A DNA stretch of 64,000 nucleotides from Faecalibacterium sp. HTF-F (GTDB taxonomy: Bacteria > Bacillota > Clostridia > Oscillospirales > Ruminococcaceae), in NCBI RefSeq assembly GCF_023347535.1, contig NZ_CP094473.1:1674001-1738000 (forward strand), in the 5' to 3' direction. Positions 52,496 through 60,559 of the stretch are shown here, piece by piece. A program made the translations under genes and the position numbers. The first letter of the stretch is position 1; every line of letters begins with the position of its first letter. The notes under the pieces are model-generated. The model saw only the letters and a list, made by a program, of their open reading frames with translations, made no database searches and was not told the origin of the DNA.

Positions 52496-54004
52496 TCAGA
52501 TTTTCCACTCTATCTGAACACGGTCGCTGGTGGCCTTGATTGTAGAGATCAAACCATCGGCGGCTTTTCTTTTGTCGTCAAAATCTATGCTGTCCCAGTT
52601 GTCGAGATAATAGGATAACTTCTTTATCTGCTGAGGAGATATGGTTTCAACGCTCAATTCAGCGATTGCCTTTGAAATGGTCTGGCGTCGGGTGTCCAGT
52701 TCTTCAATTTTTTTGTTAGCGTAGGCAAGCAAGGTCGCATTGGCTCCGGTTAGCGTATCCAGCAGCTTTTCAATTTCTGCCTCCACCTGTGCCAGCTCCA
52801 CTTGATAGGCGGTCAGTTTCGGATTGACTTTTTCCTCTCTGCCGTGGAGTATCTGAAAGTCTTTGAACTTTTCCTGCATGGCCGAGAAAATGAATTGCTC
52901 AAATTCTTCTTTGCGGATTTTCCCGCAGCCCGGACAGCCTTTGTTTTCCGTCCGTTTGGTACAGCGGAAATATCCGGTGCTGTTTGGTACATGGGTGGCT
53001 TTCAGAGCATACCCACAATGCCCGCATTTGATTTTTCCGGCCAGCCAAGTGTTCTTCGGTTTCCGTCCCTGCTGGAAGGTGGTATTTTCCATAAGTTTTT
53101 TCCGGCATTTCAGCCATGTGTCAGAGGAAATGAGTGCTTCATGGGGAGCGATAACAAGTATCTGGTCTTTTAAGCACCTGTCCTTGTCCTCTTTCACATC
53201 CCGCCCCTGATAGAGATAGCAGCCGTTTGTTCCGGCAAAGTCAGAAGCGTCATTGACAATCGCTGCACCCTGACTCTTGAAAAATTCGTACAGCTCCAAA
53301 TCGGCCTGTGCGTAAACGGGGTTTCTTAAAAGCTGGGAAAGAAATGTACGGAACATGGATTTTCCATAAATTTTTATATCATGTTCCTCGAAGTATCGGG
53401 TAATATCTCCGAAGGAGGTTTCCGGTTCAGCGTACATTTCAAACATCAGCCGAACATGGTCGGCGGCTACGGGGTCGGCAACCATTTTCTTTGTGCGGAT
53501 ACCCTCTACCACAGTAGGCTCTAACTGATAACCGTATGGCGCCTGCCCGCTCATGTGAAAGCCTTTCAAGCAACGGGAATAGTAGGCGTCCGTGACGCGC
53601 TTCTGGATTGTCTCACGTTCAAGCTGGGCGAATACAATGCAGATATTCAGCATGGCCCGGCCCATCGGGGTCGAAGTATCAAACTTTTCCGTGGATGATA
53701 CAAACTCCACATCGTACTCTTGAAACAGCTCCATCATCGTTGCAAAGTCCAGAATAGAGCGGCTTATACGGTCCAGCTTGTACACAATGACCCGCCGGAC
53801 CTTTCCCTTGCGGATCTCGCCCAACAGCTTTTGAAACTCCGGCCTGTCCGTATTTTTACCGGAATAGCCTTTGTCCTTGAATACCCGGCAGCTCCCACCT
53901 TTCAATTCATACTTGCAAAAGTCGATCTGACTTTCAATGCTAATACTGTCCTTGCGGTCTACTGACTGTCTTGCGTAAATACAATCTTCTCTGATAAATT
54001 CCAT
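52496..54004 (-). CDS. Serine recombinase of Tn1549-type element
   Basis: 502 residues. The resolvase domain begins EDCIYARQSVDRKDSISIES, with the nucleophile Ser in ARQS, and has GYSGKNTDRPEFQKLLGEIR and VYKLDRISRSILDFATMMEL. A recombinase domain (GDITRYFEEHDIKIYGKSMF) and zinc ribbon (CGHCGYALKATH, CPGCGKIRKEE) follow, then a coiled-coil end. The ATG at 54004 follows GGAG. A promoter with a regulatory block lies upstream. It moves the element by a serine mechanism with short core sites. Confidence 0.92.
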   Translation of the reverse strand: MEFIREDCIYARQSVDRKDSISIESQIDFCKYELKGGSCRVFKDKGYSGKNTDRPEFQKLLGEIRKGKVRRVIVYKLDRISRSILDFATMMELFQEYDVEFVSSTEKFDTSTPMGRAMLNICIVFAQLERETIQKRVTDAYYSRCLKGFHMSGQAPYGYQLEPTVVEGIRTKKMVADPVAADHVRLMFEMYAEPETSFGDITRYFEEHDIKIYGKSMFRTFLSQLLRNPVYAQADLELYEFFKSQGAAIVNDASDFAGTNGCYLYQGRDVKEDKDRCLKDQILVIAPHEALISSDTWLKCRKKLMENTTFQQGRKPKNTWLAGKIKCGHCGYALKATHVPNSTGYFRCTKRTENKGCPGCGKIRKEEFEQFIFSAMQEKFKDFQILHGREEKVNPKLTAYQVELAQVEAEIEKLLDTLTGANATLLAYANKKIEELDTRRQTISKAIAELSVETISPQQIKKLSYYLDNWDSIDFDDKRKAADGLISTIKATSDRVQIEWKI

Positions 54005-54052
54005 ATTGGGCTCCTTTCCTTGTTGGAATGGAGCTACCAACCTTACAACTAT

Positions 54053-54112
54053 ATTATACCATCAGCAGCCCCGGACAACAATGTTGCGAATGATTAGGGA
54101 AATCTGTCCCCA
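54053..54112 (-). promoter_or_regulatory. Recombinase promoter with shared regulatory block
   Basis: On the minus strand TTGTTG (54076-54081) and TATAAT (54053-54058) are 17 bases apart. The upstream block has GGACAG, CTAATC, TTCGCAACATT and TGTCC in fixed order, and the same block stands before the CD1845-type gene at 63587-63625. The outer GGACA/TGTCC parts are inverted, suggesting a dimer site. Confidence 0.65.
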
Positions 54113-54270
54113 TATTTTCTGAACACCTCATAAAGACAACGCTCAATTTCTTTTTTGCGCTGTGCTTTCTCCTTCGGGGGAAGTACCGGCGTGAGGCTTT
54201 CCAGCACAATGATCTTCCCTTGAAATGCGACAGACTTTGTTTCTCGTTCATAAGTGACAGCTTGCGTCAT
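54094..54270 (-). CDS. Small transposon accessory protein, 58 residues
   Basis: Starts TQAVTYERETKSVAFQGKII after Met and ends with a charged helix (KEKAQRKKEIERCLYEVFRK). AAAGGAGG lies seven bases before the ATG at 54270. It is upstream of the recombinase on the same strand and its end overlaps the recombinase promoter block. I recall similar short proteins beside recombinases of Tn1549-type elements; role unknown, perhaps an excision factor. Confidence 0.6.
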   Translation of the reverse strand: MTQAVTYERETKSVAFQGKIIVLESLTPVLPPKEKAQRKKEIERCLYEVFRKYGDRFP

Positions 54271-54379
54271 TGAAAACCTCCTTTGCGAAAGTGCGTGTAT
54301 ATGCCTGCCTTTCCCGCTTGTCCTGTGGGGAAATGTCAAAAGACGGCACCCAGCAGGTGCCGCCCTTTGAGCTTTCTCC

Positions 54380-54404
54380 ACTTCGGGTCGATGTGACCCG
54401 AGGT
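54380..54404. repeat. Dispersed element palindrome, copy 1
   Basis: ACTTCGGGTC-GATGT-GACCCGAGGT, directly after the stop of the 67-residue protein on the minus strand. No T-run. Confidence 0.7.
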
Positions 54405-54607
54405 CAGTAAGGACTGGAATGGTACTTTTCTTTGGCGTCCTCCACGCTGTTGAGGTCAAATACTTCATAAAGCTGTCCCACAACACGGCGAATATCCTTC
54501 TTTGAAAATCCGCAGTCCTCCATTGCCATAATGACATAACCACGGCAGGCGTCATTGCTCCATTCGTCCGGTTCCAAGCCGGGGATCATTCCAAACGCAT
54601 TTCCCAT
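54404..54607 (-). CDS. Small transposon protein, 67 residues
   Basis: Begins GNAFGMIPGLEPDEWSNDAC after Met, then MAMEDCGFSKKDIRRVVGQL and YEVFDLNSVEDAKEKYHSSP. Acidic and helical. AAAGGAGC precedes the ATG at 54607. Same strand as the sigma-like gene upstream and the 58-residue gene downstream. The KKDIRRVVGQLYEVFDL segment may be a helical DNA- or protein-binding element. No family recognised. Confidence 0.55.
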   Translation of the reverse strand: MGNAFGMIPGLEPDEWSNDACRGYVIMAMEDCGFSKKDIRRVVGQLYEVFDLNSVEDAKEKYHSSPY

Positions 54608-55115
54608 AAAGTGCTCCTTTTTTTGAAAAGATGGGGAGCCACGCCGGATTGGTTGGCCTATCACCAGACAGCATTGCCGGGGGCTCCCCATAGGTTTTCA
54701 CTTCATTTCAGACACACCGGACGGACATAGGCTTCATGCCCCATAGTATTTCAACTCTCCCCATTCTGATGGCAAGGCGTTCTCATTGCCTGCGACGGCT
54801 CACGGCTTGCAAAGCCGCTTCAACGCTCGGACTGTGACTAAACGCAAGTATCCGGGTTCTGCGCCTGTTCCGGTGGAGCCAGCCTTGCCCCACCTATGGC
54901 ATGGACCTGTTCGCTCGCTCAGTTTTACAAAGACTGTATTCTCTGAAATCCGAGGTCATGGCGGGTCTGTCACACAGCGCGTTCCCCTTCGTATCCGGGT
55001 GTCTTTTTATTCAATTTTCAATCTGCATGAGGCTTGTCTGAACCTCGGGTCATTGTGACCCGAAGTGTTTTGCCTCTCATAAACCATTTCATTTTCCGGT
55101 CTAAATCGGTACGCC
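54608..55115. other. Non-coding stretch inside transposon
   Basis: No convincing gene in about 500 bases. It contains palindrome copy 2 and several short hairpins (for example CGGCTTGCAAAGCCG at about 54804). A plus-strand open frame of 90 codons (54786-55058) has no ribosome site and opposes the module direction. A structured RNA or regulatory spacer is possible. Confidence 0.4.
55042..55066. repeat. Dispersed element palindrome, copy 2
   Basis: ACCTCGGGTC-ATTGT-GACCCGAAGT, about 50 bases past the end of the sigma-like gene on the minus strand. Confidence 0.7.
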
Positions 55116-55538
55116 TTACAAAGAATTTTTCAAAATTTTTTCTAAGTGCCGCAGACCTCGCTCGATTGCGACACGAATCACTTTTTCATGGACGCCCTCT
55201 GCCCGGGCAATGTCCTGTTTTGTCATGCCGAGAATGAAATGAGCATAAATCCGTTTTGCCTGTTTGTCCGGCAGACTGGCAATCGCCGCATGAAGCTCCT
55301 GCATGGTCACTTTCCGCTCATACAGTTCATGGGGAGATAAGGCAACAAAGACAGCCTCATGCTCCAGCCCGTCATCCCGATCAAGGGAATAGTAGGCTTT
55401 GTGGCGGTATGTACGCAGCCGGTAGGCCGCCTCTTTACGATCAAACTCTTTGAACATTTCTGCAACTTCTTCCGATACTTCCATGAAGCAATCCGATGTA
55501 TAGAATGGGTAGTAGTCCCGCAAATTGATAATAGCCAT
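55116..55538 (-). CDS. Sigma-70-like factor of Tn1549/Tn916-type element
   Basis: 140 residues. The N-terminal part (INLRDYYPFYTSDCFMEVSE) and the C-terminal sigma region 4-type HTH (LPDKQAKRIYAHFILGMTKQ, then DIARAEGVHEKVIRVAIERG) match the small sigma-like regulators of conjugative transposons. CGGAGG precedes the ATG at 55538; the open frame upstream has no ribosome site. It probably controls transfer or excision genes of the element. Confidence 0.8.
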   Translation of the reverse strand: MAIINLRDYYPFYTSDCFMEVSEEVAEMFKEFDRKEAAYRLRTYRHKAYYSLDRDDGLEHEAVFVALSPHELYERKVTMQELHAAIASLPDKQAKRIYAHFILGMTKQDIARAEGVHEKVIRVAIERGLRHLEKILKNSL

Positions 55539-55600
55539 ATTGACCTCCGTTTCGGTTGTTGGTTGACGAGTGACCGAAACGAAGGCGGCGGTGAGCGGCA

Positions 55601-55625
55601 CCGGGGAATGGCTTCGGGCCAACAT
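55601..55625. repeat. Dispersed element palindrome, copy 3
   Basis: GCTTCGGGCC-AACAT-GACCCGAAGC, about 65 bases upstream of the sigma-like gene. Confidence 0.7.
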
Positions 55626-55704
55626 GACCCGAAGCCGCCCCATAAGAACGCAAAAGCGCCCGGGCGGCATGAAGCCACTCGGACGCATGAAAATACATAT
55701 TCAA

Positions 55705-55812
55705 TTATGTGATATTTATTTTCACATCCATAACCAGACTGTCCCGGCGGCGGGGCAAGACTTTTTTTAATTGATGTAACTCATGGGTACTATGAACCAC
55801 TAACGCAGACAT
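55705..55812 (-). CDS. 35-residue basic peptide upstream of sigma-like gene
   Basis: The ATG at 55812 has AAGGAGG eight bases upstream. The product is SALVVHSTHELHQLKKVLPR after Met, then RRDSLVMDVKINIT: polar, basic, mostly helical in the first half. Too short for domain calls. The strong ribosome site, codon use and place at the head of the minus-strand accessory module make it a likely gene. Role unknown. Confidence 0.5.
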   Translation of the reverse strand: MSALVVHSTHELHQLKKVLPRRRDSLVMDVKINIT

Positions 55813-55882
55813 GGCGGCATCCTCCTTATATGCCGCCCTTGCTGATTGCATAAGGGTCGTCGGGTTTCTATTTTAGGCAAAA

Positions 55883-56102
55883 AGAAACGGCGGCTCTGAA
55901 TTTTTCAAAGCCGCCGAAGATAGTATAGGCGTGTTGATGTGTCTGCTGTACGACGGCTTTTTTCTTTTGCCGTCGTGCGGCAGATATACATATTCACTAT
56001 TTTGAAAATATAATATCAAAACTGTACGGATTCAGCATGAGTAAATCACGCATCTTTTCTGCGTGATTTACTCATGTTCTTTTTTTCTATGCACGCTATA
56101 CT
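55883..56102 (+). promoter_or_regulatory. Hairpin-rich leader of Bce-like transporter operon
   Basis: Three stems in a row: GGCGGCT/AGCCGCC (about 55885-55915); a 15-bp stem CTGCTGTACGACGGC with GCCGTCGTGCGGCAG (55943-55983); and a perfect 17-bp stem CATGAGTAAATCACGCA with its complement (56036-56076) followed by TTCTTTTTTT. TATAAT-like (about 56009) and TATACT (56097-56102) boxes bracket the last stem. It could be an attenuator, or the 17-bp repeat could be the response-regulator site over a -35 box. Confidence 0.6.
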
Positions 56103-56132
56103 GTCCGTGTACCACGAAAGGAGCGAATCATT

Positions 56133-56882
56133 ATGAGTACACTATTACAAGTAAAAAATATCACAAAAATCTATCCGAACCAGCCAAAGCCCGGTCTTGA
56201 CAATGTTTCCTTTGAGGTTACACAGGGGGAGTTTTTAGGCATCATGGGTGCGTCTGGCTCAGGAAAAACAACTCTCCTGAATGTTTTATCTACAATCGAT
56301 GTTCCGACTAACGGCCATATTGTCATGGGAAAAACCCATATTGAAAAGCTTGGCCAAAGACAGGCCGCTGATTTCCGTAAAAACAATCTAGGCTTTATCT
56401 TTCAGGAATATTTCCTTCTGGATAGTCTTACTGTACGCGAAAATATTGCAGTCCCATTGACTCTGCTTCACAAACCAGCGCAGGAGATTGATAGGAAAGT
56501 TAAGGAACTGGCCGAACTGTTTGGGATCGACTCTCAGCTTAAAAAATATCCCAGCGAATTGTCCGGCGGTCAACGGCAGCGTGTGGCGGCAGCGCGCGCA
56601 ATGGTAAAACGGCCTCCTCTGATTTTTGCAGATGAACCCACCGGTGCACTGGACTCCAGTTCCGCAACAGAACTGCTTACTGCATTGAAAGAGGTCAATC
56701 ATACTTTGGGAACCACAATCCTCATGGTAACACACGATCCCTATGCTGCCAGCTATACAGACCGTATCCTTTACTTCAAAGATGGACATATCATCTCCGA
56801 GTTGCAGCGCCATAATTCTGAACGCCGGTGCTTCTATGAGGCTATTATTCAGGAATCTGCCCGGCAGGACGAGAAACGGTAA
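56133..56882 (+). CDS. Bce/Sal-type ABC transporter ATPase
   Basis: 249 residues. Walker A GASGSGKTTLLNVLS (about residue 36), signature ELSGGQRQRVAAARAMV, Walker B PLIFADEPTGALDSS, and LMVTHDPYAASYTDRILYFK. The ADEPTGALDS form and short size mark the MacB/BceA group, which pairs with FtsX-like permeases to remove or sense peptide antibiotics. AAAGGAG precedes the ATG. Followed after 15 bases by its permease. AT-rich compared with host genes, so cargo of the element. Confidence 0.92.
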   Translation: MSTLLQVKNITKIYPNQPKPGLDNVSFEVTQGEFLGIMGASGSGKTTLLNVLSTIDVPTNGHIVMGKTHIEKLGQRQAADFRKNNLGFIFQEYFLLDSLTVRENIAVPLTLLHKPAQEIDRKVKELAELFGIDSQLKKYPSELSGGQRQRVAAARAMVKRPPLIFADEPTGALDSSSATELLTALKEVNHTLGTTILMVTHDPYAASYTDRILYFKDGHIISELQRHNSERRCFYEAIIQESARQDEKR

Positions 56883-56897
56883 CTGGGGGGTGAATAT

Positions 56898-58871
56898 ATG
56901 AACTTAACGACGATAGCGTTAAAAAACCTGAAACGAAACTTTTCCTTTTATTCACTGTATCTTGTGTCCGTTTCTTTCGTTTTGATGGTTTACTTTTGCT
57001 TTACTTCTTTTTCTATGAATGAGATTATCATGGCGAAAATCTCATCGGATGGCCGCGTAGAAATGATGTGCAGCGTAGTCGCAGTATTCATCATGGCGTT
57101 TGTTGTGTTTTATATGTTCTACTCGAACAACTTTTTCATGCGCCGCCGAATGAAAGAATTGGGGATTTATGCCCTACTTGGATACCGCAAAGTGGATATG
57201 CTTTGTCTGCTAACCATAGAAAATATTTTCATTTGCCTTGGGGGATTGTTCATTGGCATTTTAGCTGGTAGCCTGCTGCACATCGGCGTAACGGCAGGAA
57301 TTGTTGCTTTGCTTGGTCTGACGATTGATATGGGGGCAATTCCGTTTATCAATCCTCATGCTGTCAGTTTGATTTTCCTGTTTATCCTTGCTGTGCTGCT
57401 TACCCTTACGGTTTCCAATGCAGTATTGCTTCTAAAATCAACCCTTTTGGATTTAGTCCGACTAGAAAAAAAGGTGGAAAAACCTGTTTGTCCGAACATC
57501 ATTTTTTCCGTCATAGGAATTATTTCTCTGCTCGGTGGATATGCTCTGGCATTGGACATGGTTCGGGGTGCTCGCTCTGTCTGGACAACAATTGGATTTT
57601 ATCCTATTGCATTGTTGACACTGGTGCTGGTAGTAGTTGGCACAGTATTGTCCATTTATTCTTTTGCTCCCTTTGTATGCCAATGTATCAAAAATCGCCA
57701 TAGCGTTCTGTACCGGGAAAATACAATTATTGTAGTTCCTAAATTTATGCACCGCATCCGCTCCAATGCAAAATCGCTGATTCTTTTGGTTTTGCTTGCT
57801 GCCGGAACACTTGCCGTTTTTGGGGCAACCACACTTTCAGTCTGGTATCCTTACAGAGCTGTGGAGCGAATCATTCCTTCTGCCATTGAATACCGGATTG
57901 AGGACGAACAGCAGAGTAAAGACGCATTGGAGGCATTAGCTAAGGCTCTAAATGGACAGGAATGCCAGGTACAAGAAACCACCTTACTCAAAACCACAGC
58001 CATATCAGATCATCTTCCCTATGAATATAACATTAGCGGCGAAGAAATACGGACTCCGGGTTTTGAATGTATGAGTCTGACAGACTACAATACTTTATTA
58101 AGCAGTCAGGGAAAAGAAAGTACGATTTCTGAGCTTAGTGATACAGAATGTGTTTTAGTGAAATATCGCCCAGACCCGGAAAACAAGGATGTTGGTGCTG
58201 TTTATCGCCTGAACATTGGCAATGGAGGCACAACGGATGTGACAGTTGTTCAGACCACCTTGAATAATCCTATCGGGTTTGCAAATAGTGTTGCTACGCT
58301 TCTTGTCTCTGACCGGCTTTATCAGACCATAGCAAGCGGGCAGCCTGAACAGATCACTGTTGTCAGCATCAACGGAGGAACGACCCGTTCTGATGGGACT
58401 GCCTATACGATTTTGAAAGGTGCTATGCCCGAAAACATTTATCTTACAAGTGCATGGCAGCGGCAGACTGAAATTGTCCAGCTGAACAGTTCCACCTATC
58501 TGCTGATTGCATTTGCAACCATCATCTTCCTGATCGCAACCGGTAGCATCCTCTACTTTCAAAATCTATCTGCTGTCTCCTACGATCGGGATGATTACAA
58601 CATCCTTCAGCGCATGGGTTATAGCAGGGATACGATAAAAAGATGCGTCCGTCGGCAAATACAAATTTACTTTGTGATCCCTTATGTGATGGGTATGTTA
58701 CACAGCATTTTTGCTATTGTATGTTATAAATCTGCATTGATGGATGATGTGCTGGGTCAGGCAGGCGAGGTTATCCTGCCCATAGCCTTAGCTATCGGAA
58801 TTTTTTCTATCATTTATTTTATCTACTATCAGATAACTAAATATTCCTGCTATAAAGCAGCGATAAACTAA
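56898..58871 (+). CDS. Bce-type FtsX-like ABC permease
   Basis: 657 residues with about ten membrane segments and a large extracellular domain (about residues 320-545) between the seventh and eighth. FtsX-like cores are near 60-170 (MKELGIYALLGYRKVDMLCL) and 560-650 (DDYNILQRMGYSRDTIKRCV). This is the BceB plan, where the large loop contacts the antibiotic-lipid target. With the ATPase it should give resistance to bacitracin, nisin or similar peptides. Which one cannot be told. Confidence 0.88.
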   Translation: MNLTTIALKNLKRNFSFYSLYLVSVSFVLMVYFCFTSFSMNEIIMAKISSDGRVEMMCSVVAVFIMAFVVFYMFYSNNFFMRRRMKELGIYALLGYRKVDMLCLLTIENIFICLGGLFIGILAGSLLHIGVTAGIVALLGLTIDMGAIPFINPHAVSLIFLFILAVLLTLTVSNAVLLLKSTLLDLVRLEKKVEKPVCPNIIFSVIGIISLLGGYALALDMVRGARSVWTTIGFYPIALLTLVLVVVGTVLSIYSFAPFVCQCIKNRHSVLYRENTIIVVPKFMHRIRSNAKSLILLVLLAAGTLAVFGATTLSVWYPYRAVERIIPSAIEYRIEDEQQSKDALEALAKALNGQECQVQETTLLKTTAISDHLPYEYNISGEEIRTPGFECMSLTDYNTLLSSQGKESTISELSDTECVLVKYRPDPENKDVGAVYRLNIGNGGTTDVTVVQTTLNNPIGFANSVATLLVSDRLYQTIASGQPEQITVVSINGGTTRSDGTAYTILKGAMPENIYLTSAWQRQTEIVQLNSSTYLLIAFATIIFLIATGSILYFQNLSAVSYDRDDYNILQRMGYSRDTIKRCVRRQIQIYFVIPYVMGMLHSIFAIVCYKSALMDDVLGQAGEVILPIALAIGIFSIIYFIYYQITKYSCYKAAIN

Positions 58872-58877
58872 TAGCAT

Positions 58878-58918
58878 CGTAGGCAGTTGGAATCCAGTAT
58901 GAATCCCGACTGCCTACG
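58878..58918. other. Hairpin between permease and kinase genes
   Basis: CGTAGGCAGT and ACTGCCTACG form a 10-bp stem across 21 bases. The T-run is weak, so termination is uncertain. Confidence 0.45.
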
Positions 58919-58940
58919 GTGATTGCTCCATTTCATTTTC

Positions 58941-58969
58941 TTGCGGATATGGCACAAGTAGAGTAAAAT
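58941..58969 (+). promoter_or_regulatory. Promoter of two-component system genes
   Basis: TTGCGG (58941-58946) and TAAAAT (58964-58969) with 17-base spacing, just ahead of the kinase ribosome site. Confidence 0.65.
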
Positions 58970-58993
58970 AGAGAAAAGCAAGGAGGTGTTGCT

Positions 58994-60559
58994 GTGAAAC
59001 GAAAATATATGCTAAGACAAGGCTTGATGATTCTCAATCAGCTATTGCTTATCGTGTTTCTGTGCGTAATGAATACAATCGAAGCTACAATACCGGTAGA
59101 AAATATCGTTCATATTGGACTTCTCACATTTCTGTTTTGGGATGGCTACAACATATCCGGTAAAAATATAAGAGGGAATCCTGTCCTGTCACAATTTGCA
59201 ATTCTCCTAGTGTTATTTGGATGGCACTTTGGATTATCTTTGTTTGCTTCATATTCCCTTGCAGACATAGCATCAGTTGTGATTCTTCCAGTCTGTTTGT
59301 ATCAGCTGGTGAACTTTGTACAGGCGTTTCTTTTTCAGGGCGTCAATTACAAGGGAAGGAAGATATTCCTATCTGGGATAGCGATACTTTGCTTTACAGC
59401 AACTATGAGCTTTTTCTTTGACAGACGATGGTTTTATATCCTCTATAACATTCAGTTTCTATTTTCCTTCGTCTGGTGCATTGCCATATCCGTAGTTCAT
59501 CGTAAACGAATATGGTTTATTTTAAGGAGTCAAAGAAAGCAGCTATTATTTTCAGTGTTCTTTGTTCTGCTCCCATTTATGTGCTACATGACAGCTTTTT
59601 CTAGGAAAGAGAGTTATGTTAAACAGATGGGGTTATATCTGATCGTTGTGCTTACATTTGTAACTATACACAGTATTATTTTTGGGGCAGATCATAAGCA
59701 AAAGACATTTTTTTCATTAAGCAGGTCTGTAATTGCTATTTTTCTTTTTGTGTGTATGACCAGTTTCCTGTTGACCATATGGTTATTTGATTTGCCTATT
59801 TTAACGGTGATTACACTGATTTATCTGCTTGTGTTTTGGGTATTGCTTTATCGCCTGCTATTGTTCTGGAAAGCAGGAAAATTGGAAGATAACACCTCAG
59901 ATGAAGTTTCTTCATTTTATGAATACACAGTAGCACAAATCAAGCATGAAGAAGCTCTCCGAAAAGAGTTTACCAATTACCTGCACGACGATATTTTACA
60001 GGATCTTCTTTCCATGAAAAACCTGGTGCATAAAGCTAACCAGATTGAAATTCAGCAACTGCTGGAAGATACGTTGCGGAAACTCACATCTTCCATACGG
60101 TTCCAGATGCAGGCATATCATCCAAAATTATTAAAGAACTTGACATTCAAAGAGAATCTTCAAAGTGTTCTGGACTCTATTACTAATGACAGTGACACCT
60201 TAGTTGTTTTGGATTGCAGAGACGATATTTTTTTGGTGGAACCATACACTATGTTAATTTGTCGGTTTGCAAGAGAGTTGACCGTAAATGCCCTCAAACA
60301 TTCTCATGCAGTAAGAATTGATGTGAAACTGCAACAGGAACAAGATATGATTACCCTGCAAGTGTCAGACAATGGAACAGGATTTTCAAAAATACCTGAC
60401 GAGAACATCCTTCATCACGGACTTGCTTCTATTCAGGAGTCGGTGGCCTTTTTGAATGGCAAAATGACGATTAGAGCAAATCCGGGAGGTGGAACAAATA
60501 TCAATCTCTTAATTCCCATGAAAGGAGAGGAATCTTATGCGAGTTTTGTTGGTCGATGA
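58994..60559 (+). CDS. NarL-type sensor histidine kinase with multi-helix sensor
   Basis: 521 residues. About nine or ten membrane segments fill residues 10-300, with little extracellular sequence, so the signal may be sensed in the membrane or from the transporter. The dimerisation box is TNYLHDDILQDLLSMKNLVH (His near 331, HDxxxQ form as in HisKA_3), N box RELTVNALKHSHA, and G boxes DNGTGFSKI and NPGGGTNIN. GTG start at 58994 after AGGAGG. It ends inside the response-regulator gene by 23 bases. Not a BceS-type short kinase. Confidence 0.87.
   Translation: MKRKYMLRQGLMILNQLLLIVFLCVMNTIEATIPVENIVHIGLLTFLFWDGYNISGKNIRGNPVLSQFAILLVLFGWHFGLSLFASYSLADIASVVILPVCLYQLVNFVQAFLFQGVNYKGRKIFLSGIAILCFTATMSFFFDRRWFYILYNIQFLFSFVWCIAISVVHRKRIWFILRSQRKQLLFSVFFVLLPFMCYMTAFSRKESYVKQMGLYLIVVLTFVTIHSIIFGADHKQKTFFSLSRSVIAIFLFVCMTSFLLTIWLFDLPILTVITLIYLLVFWVLLYRLLLFWKAGKLEDNTSDEVSSFYEYTVAQIKHEEALRKEFTNYLHDDILQDLLSMKNLVHKANQIEIQQLLEDTLRKLTSSIRFQMQAYHPKLLKNLTFKENLQSVLDSITNDSDTLVVLDCRDDIFLVEPYTMLICRFARELTVNALKHSHAVRIDVKLQQEQDMITLQVSDNGTGFSKIPDENILHHGLASIQESVAFLNGKMTIRANPGGGTNINLLIPMKGEESYASFVGR

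Noticed and set aside
54786-55058. Plus-strand frame of 90 codons in the transposon
   Set aside because: No ribosome site, opposite to the module, and composition does not look like protein; better treated as non-coding.
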